A stretch of DNA of 64,000 nucleotides from the NCBI GenBank assembly GCA_017448975.1, contig JAFSKN010000017.1, positions 1 to 64,000 on the forward strand, given 5' to 3'. Under the pieces are notes generated by a model, which saw only the letters and a list, made by a program, of their open reading frames with translations, was not told the origin of the DNA and did not search any database. The position numbers and the translations under genes were made by a program. Shown piece by piece: positions 60,057-64,000 of this stretch. This DNA is from Clostridia bacterium. Lineage in GTDB: Bacteria > Bacillota > Clostridia > Christensenellales > Aristaeellaceae. How positions within the stretch are numbered: the stretch's first letter is position 1; each line of letters opens with the position of its first letter.

Positions 60057-61139
60057 ATGGATTTTTGCATAGACGGACGGTTTCTCGTGCAGAGCATCAC
60101 AGGTGTTCAAAGATATGCAATAGGAATCGTGACAGCGATGGACAGCTTGTTGGGTGAGAATGATCATGTGACGATTCTTTTGCCCCGTCAGCAGATCGTG
60201 ACGCAGCTTTCATTGAGGCGAATCAAAATGAAACAGATCGGAAGGCTGAGAGGACATCTTTGGACTCAGATAGAAGAAATGTCTTATATCCGGCAGCATC
60301 ATTTGCCTCTTGTGTCTTTTACGGGTCTTCCTCCAGTTTTCAGACCGGGTTTCATGACCGTTCATGACCTGAATTTTATCAATATCCCCGAAGCATATTC
60401 ATGGAAATACAGGGCGCTTTACAGTTTCGGATACCATATCGCGCTCAAAAGAGCAAATAAGATATTTACTGTGTCAGAATGCTCAAAGCAGCAGATATCC
60501 CATTGCTATCATATCAGCCCCGATAAGATTGCCGTGGCCTATGACGGCGCGAATGTGACAGCCAAAGCAGAACCTGGATTCGATCATGCTGTTCTGGACA
60601 AATTCGCCCTCAAATCGAGATCCTATTTCTTTACGGTTGGAAGCAGAAGCAGACATAAAAACCAGAGGTTTATTGAAGATCTTGCGCGTTTGCGTCCTGA
60701 CCTGACTTTTGTGATCTCCGGTGATGCCAACGGTTGTTTTAACAGTGAAAAGCATTCTCCTTCCGAAGGACAATCGAATGTGATCTTTACCGGTTATGTC
60801 AGTGAACCGGAACTGGCAGCGTTATACCGCAATACAAAAGGTCTGATCATGCCTTCCTTATATGAAGGGTTCGGCCTCCCGCCTCTTGAAGCGATCAGTC
60901 TCGGATGCAGAGCTGTTGCCGTATCTGATATTCCTGTTTTCCGCGAGATATACAGAAACATATATTTTTTCGATCCGGTTCAACCGGAATCATTTGATTT
61001 TGACCGATTCGAGGCGATATCTGTTCCTGATGCAGATTTTGAATACTATAAGAAAACATATTCGTTTGAGAGAAGCGCGGCGCTGATCCTTGACGAGATT
61101 GGCAGAGGCTGCGATTTGCTGTTGAAAAAGCAGGTTTGA
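60057..61139 (+). CDS. Glycosyltransferase family 4 (mannosyltransferase-like)
   Basis: A 360-residue GT-B enzyme: CIDGRFLVQSITGVQRYAIGI at the start, TVHDLNFINIPEAYSWKYRALYSFGY, FTVGSRSRHKNQRFIEDLA at the donor domain, and SLYEGFGLPPLEAISLGCRAVAVSD carrying the EX7E motif. Similar proteins are often annotated as mannosyltransferases. Confidence 0.9.
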   Translation: MDFCIDGRFLVQSITGVQRYAIGIVTAMDSLLGENDHVTILLPRQQIVTQLSLRRIKMKQIGRLRGHLWTQIEEMSYIRQHHLPLVSFTGLPPVFRPGFMTVHDLNFINIPEAYSWKYRALYSFGYHIALKRANKIFTVSECSKQQISHCYHISPDKIAVAYDGANVTAKAEPGFDHAVLDKFALKSRSYFFTVGSRSRHKNQRFIEDLARLRPDLTFVISGDANGCFNSEKHSPSEGQSNVIFTGYVSEPELAALYRNTKGLIMPSLYEGFGLPPLEAISLGCRAVAVSDIPVFREIYRNIYFFDPVQPESFDFDRFEAISVPDADFEYYKKTYSFERSAALILDEIGRGCDLLLKKQV

Positions 61140-61172
61140 GTACGGGAATAAGACAGGAGACATTCATACCGC

Positions 61173-62561
61173 ATGGAGCAGAAGAACGCAAGTAATATAA
61201 AAAAAGGAATGCTGCTGATTTTCGGGGCAAATATCATCAATCTGATCATCAGTGCGATAAACACTTTTGTTTTACCCAAATATCTTTCTGTAGAAACTTA
61301 TGCCGCCACCAGGACATACTATCTTTATGTCAGCTATACCGGCATTCTCGCGCTCGGGTATGCTGATGGCCTGTATCTGAAATACGGCGGTATGCTGATG
61401 GCGGATGTCCCGGAAAAAGACATCAATACCGCACGGACGAATAGCCTGCTCATGCAGAGCATCATGACACTGATATGTCTGCTTGTTGGATTCCTTACAG
61501 GCGACTGGGTCTTTATGATAGCGGCGGCAGCGATTATTCCTTCAAATATTGCAGATGTATTCAAAAACATATTCCAGGCTACGGGCGAGTTCGGCATCTA
61601 CAGCAAAGCCATCAACTACAGGCCGGTATTTATTCTGATCGCAACAATGCTGCTGTTAGTGCTCCGTGTGGAAAACAGCCTTCCGTATATCATTGTAATT
61701 GCAATGGTAAGCTTTATCGTATGGGGAATACTTGAATATAAGCTCTATCATCTCTATAAGCTTCGTATCAGATTCCATGCGGATGCGAATGATCTAAAAG
61801 AAAACATCGTTTCTGGATTGCCGCTGATGCTGGGCAATTTTTCGGATATCCTGGTCAGCAGTATCGATCGCTGGTTTGTAAAGATATTGATGTCCACAAT
61901 GAGCTTTGCCTTATATTCTTTTGCGTTCGGTGCTTCCAGTCTGCTCAGTGTGTTTATAAACCCTGTTGCTACAACAATGTATAATTATCTGTGCAATGAA
62001 ACAGATATAAAAAGGATTTCCGGCATAAAACGCAGGTGTATGATACTGGCACTGTTTCTGATTTCCGCGGCATATCCTGTCAAGCTAATACTGGAGGTCT
62101 ACCTTACAAAATACTATGAGGCAAACTGCGTCATATTTATCTTGTTTTCAACACAGGCTTTCTTTATGATCATTAAGGGCATTTATGCAAATATCTATAA
62201 GGCAGAAAAAAAGCAGAAACTGTATTTTAAACAACTGCTGATCGTGATCATCTTCAGCATCACGGCCAATGCTGTTTTTTACATGGCGTCCGGAACGATC
62301 GAAGCGATAGCATATGCAACGTTGCTGACCGCAGTATTCTGGTATATTCTGTGCAGTCTGTCTGTAAAGGAGCTGAAACCGTGCTGCCGGGAACTGACAG
62401 TACTGATCGCCGCGCTCCTGATATTCCTGTTTACGGGTTTGCAAATGCCATGTATAAGCGGATTCTGCATTTATATTTGTTCCGTGATCCTGTTATGTAT
62501 AACACTGATGAAAGAAGATTTTCTGCGCTTGTTAGACATGCTGAAACGAAACAGGAAGTAG
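61173..62561 (+). CDS. Wzx-type flippase (oligosaccharide/lipid-linked unit exporter)
   Basis: A 462-residue protein with 12-14 hydrophobic helices, of the MATE/Wzx fold; no soluble domain. It moves lipid-linked repeat units across the membrane to the Wzy-like polymerase. AGGAGA is upstream of the ATG. Confidence 0.88.
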   Translation: MEQKNASNIKKGMLLIFGANIINLIISAINTFVLPKYLSVETYAATRTYYLYVSYTGILALGYADGLYLKYGGMLMADVPEKDINTARTNSLLMQSIMTLICLLVGFLTGDWVFMIAAAAIIPSNIADVFKNIFQATGEFGIYSKAINYRPVFILIATMLLLVLRVENSLPYIIVIAMVSFIVWGILEYKLYHLYKLRIRFHADANDLKENIVSGLPLMLGNFSDILVSSIDRWFVKILMSTMSFALYSFAFGASSLLSVFINPVATTMYNYLCNETDIKRISGIKRRCMILALFLISAAYPVKLILEVYLTKYYEANCVIFILFSTQAFFMIIKGIYANIYKAEKKQKLYFKQLLIVIIFSITANAVFYMASGTIEAIAYATLLTAVFWYILCSLSVKELKPCCRELTVLIAALLIFLFTGLQMPCISGFCIYICSVILLCITLMKEDFLRLLDMLKRNRK

Positions 62562-62659
62562 AGAATCTATCGGCGCAGCGACAAAACCGGGAAAGGTAAC
62601 GGCTATGAATATCAAGCGTGGTCATACCACCATTGAGAGTGATAGTAAGGATTAGGGAT

Positions 62660-63574
62660 ATGAAAATTTTTGTAACAGGCGTTGGCGGGCAGCTCGGGCA
62701 CGATGTGGTCAATCATGCCGTGGGCAGAGGGCTTGAAGCGGTCGGATCTGACATTGCTCCGCGTTATTCTGGCATCCAGGATAACAGTGAAGCAGTCACA
62801 GCCCCTTATGTACAGCTTGATATAACAGATCAAAAGGCTGTGGCAGAGACAATAGAAAAGATAAAGCCAAACGCCATTATCCATTGTGCCGCATGGACCG
62901 CTGTGGATGCCGCGGAAGATGAGGAGAATAAGAAAAAGGTTCATGCCATCAATGTGGACGGCACAAAATATATAGCTGAAGCGGCAAAATCTGTCGATGC
63001 AAAAATGCTCTATCTTTCCACTGACTATGTGTTTGACGGAAAAGGCGAGCGCCCCTGGCAGCCAGACGATAAGAGCTACAGCCCGCTCAACTATTACGGC
63101 CAGACAAAACTTGAGGGTGAGCAGGCCGTGGCCGGTATCTTGGAAAAGTTCTTCATTGTCCGCATTGCTTGGGCCTTTGGTCTCAACGGTAAAAACTTCA
63201 TCAAGACAATGATCAGCGTTGGCAAAACGCATGATGCTGTCAGGGTTGTGAATGACCAGATCGGCACGCCTACTTATACGCTCGACCTCGCCCGTCTTCT
63301 CGCGGACATGATCGAGACGAATCAATACGGCTACTACCATGCTACCAATGATGGTGGGTACATCAGCTGGTATGATTTCTGTGTGGAATTCTACCAACAG
63401 TACGGTTTGAATACCAAGGTGATTCCGGTGACCACAGCGGAGTACGGTTTATCAAAAGCGGCGCGGCCCAAAAATAGCAGACTTGACAAGTCAAAGCTGA
63501 TCGAGTCAGGCTTCAAGCCTCTTCCGGACTGGAAGGACGCTGTGAGAAGATATTTAGGGGAGGCGGGACTGTAA
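62660..63574 (+). CDS. rfbD: dTDP-4-dehydrorhamnose reductase
   Basis: Final step of dTDP-L-rhamnose synthesis. The 304-residue SDR protein has FVTGVGGQLGHDVVNH (NADPH loop), IIHCAAWTAVDAAEDEE, LYLSTDYVFDGKGERPW, and the catalytic YYGQTKLEGEQAV (YxxxK). ATG 62660 follows AGGGAT. It overlaps rfbC by 1 nt (TAATG). Confidence 0.96.
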   Translation: MKIFVTGVGGQLGHDVVNHAVGRGLEAVGSDIAPRYSGIQDNSEAVTAPYVQLDITDQKAVAETIEKIKPNAIIHCAAWTAVDAAEDEENKKKVHAINVDGTKYIAEAAKSVDAKMLYLSTDYVFDGKGERPWQPDDKSYSPLNYYGQTKLEGEQAVAGILEKFFIVRIAWAFGLNGKNFIKTMISVGKTHDAVRVVNDQIGTPTYTLDLARLLADMIETNQYGYYHATNDGGYISWYDFCVEFYQQYGLNTKVIPVTTAEYGLSKAARPKNSRLDKSKLIESGFKPLPDWKDAVRRYLGEAGL

Positions 63575-64000
63575 TGGCATTTCAATTTGAAGAAACAAAA
63601 ATTCCGGGTGTTTTCATAATCCAGCCACAGGTGTTTGGCGATTCTCGCGGCTATTTTATGGAGACATACAAGAAAGAGCAATTCGCTGATTACGGGATTG
63701 ATGCCGAATTTGTCCAGGACAATGAAAGCTCAAGCACGAAGGGTGTGCTGAGAGGACTGCATTTCCAGAAAACGCACACTCAAGGAAAACTGGTTCGTGT
63801 TACCCGTGGTGAAGTGTTTGATGTCGCTGTGGATGTGCGGCCGGGGTCAGCGACCTACGGCCAGTGGGTTGGTGTGACATTGAGTGCTGAGAAAAAGAAC
63901 ATGTGCTACATTCCTGCCGGGTTTGCTCACGGATTCCTCGTACTCTCCAATACCGCCGAGTTTGTCTATAAATGCACCGATGTATATGACCCTGACGGAG
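63574..64000 (+). CDS. rfbC: dTDP-4-dehydrorhamnose 3,5-epimerase (partial, runs off the window)
   Basis: The first 142 residues are present: FQFEETKIPGVFIIQPQVFGD, SRGYFMETYKK, FVQDNESSSTKGVLRGLHFQ with the catalytic His, VRVTRGEVFDVAVDVRPGS, and IPAGFAHGFLVLS with the second His. About 40 C-terminal residues should follow beyond 64,000. With rfbD it supplies dTDP-rhamnose; rfbA and rfbB probably lie just outside. Confidence 0.96.
   Translation, partial: MAFQFEETKIPGVFIIQPQVFGDSRGYFMETYKKEQFADYGIDAEFVQDNESSSTKGVLRGLHFQKTHTQGKLVRVTRGEVFDVAVDVRPGSATYGQWVGVTLSAEKKNMCYIPAGFAHGFLVLSNTAEFVYKCTDVYDPDG

Noticed and set aside
59977-60078. 32-codon frame (MNDEQNKMKTY...) between the polymerase and GT4 genes
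   Set aside because: A weak GAGGG precedes it, but it is very short, Lys-rich, AT-rich and overlaps the next start; kept as a possibility only.

Overview
The window looks like a chromosome segment of an anaerobic, spore-forming Clostridia member (Firmicutes), probably an uncultured gut lineage. The reasons are T-box leaders on aminoacyl-tRNA synthetase genes, a SCIFF peptide with its radical SAM maturase, yunB- and ylbJ-like sporulation genes, AGGAGG-type ribosome binding sites, GTG/TTG starts, and many CUT1 sugar importers beside intracellular glycosidases. The first ~48 kb is GC-rich and uniform in style. From ~48.7 kb onward the DNA is visibly more AT-rich and is mostly a polysaccharide locus.

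Layout. 1-4.4 kb (minus strand): thrS with T-box leader, then scfA (SCIFF) and scfB (maturase). 4.5-12.3 kb (plus): secreted GH3 NagZ-like enzyme, serine hydrolase, a CUT1 importer, AnmK and a sialidase-like BNR protein, which reads as uptake and recycling of amino sugars. 12.4-18.7 kb: DUF3842, a large surface adhesin-like protein, yunB, a Cys-rich repeat protein and a ylbJ-like gene. 19.1-22.4 kb (minus): rhaBAD rhamnose catabolism. 22.7-31.1 kb: LysA-like decarboxylase, PfkB kinase with a small LCP protein, amidohydrolase, and an ABCG-like exporter with odd repeats plus DUF4230 and a 55-aa membrane protein. 31.2-35.9 kb: an FMN riboswitch driving a UgpAEB-like importer, then a GH29 fucosidase. 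36.1-44.9 kb: CDF transporter, 5-formyl-THF cyclo-ligase, M32 carboxypeptidase, an MsmX/UgpC-type ATPase with its own importer, and DegV. 44.9-48.7 kb: T-box, hisS, a small secreted protein, and aspS. 48.7-49.3 kb: mobile-element remnants. 49.9-64 kb: capsule/EPS locus (Wzz-like, tyrosine kinase, LCP, PHP phosphatase, priming transferase, four glycosyltransferases, polymerase, flippase, rfbD, rfbC running off the end).

The most unusual signals are these. (1) A full FMN riboswitch with a readable OFF-type expression platform whose terminator arm doubles as the Shine-Dalgarno of a carbohydrate-type ABC permease; this suggests an undescribed flavin or flavin-nucleotide importer. (2) At least seven intergenic elements built as inverted repeats of degenerate heptanucleotide tandem units around unrelated 45-75-nt cores; all lie in the GC-rich part. 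(3) A three-copy hairpin family with compensatory stem changes. (4) An ABC permease whose extracytoplasmic loop carries about seven 'TLGQI-DLL' repeats.

One CUT1 ATPase gene (39.4 kb) is present for three importers, so the ATPase may be shared. Rhamnose appears twice: it is catabolised by rhaBAD and made as dTDP-rhamnose for the EPS locus.
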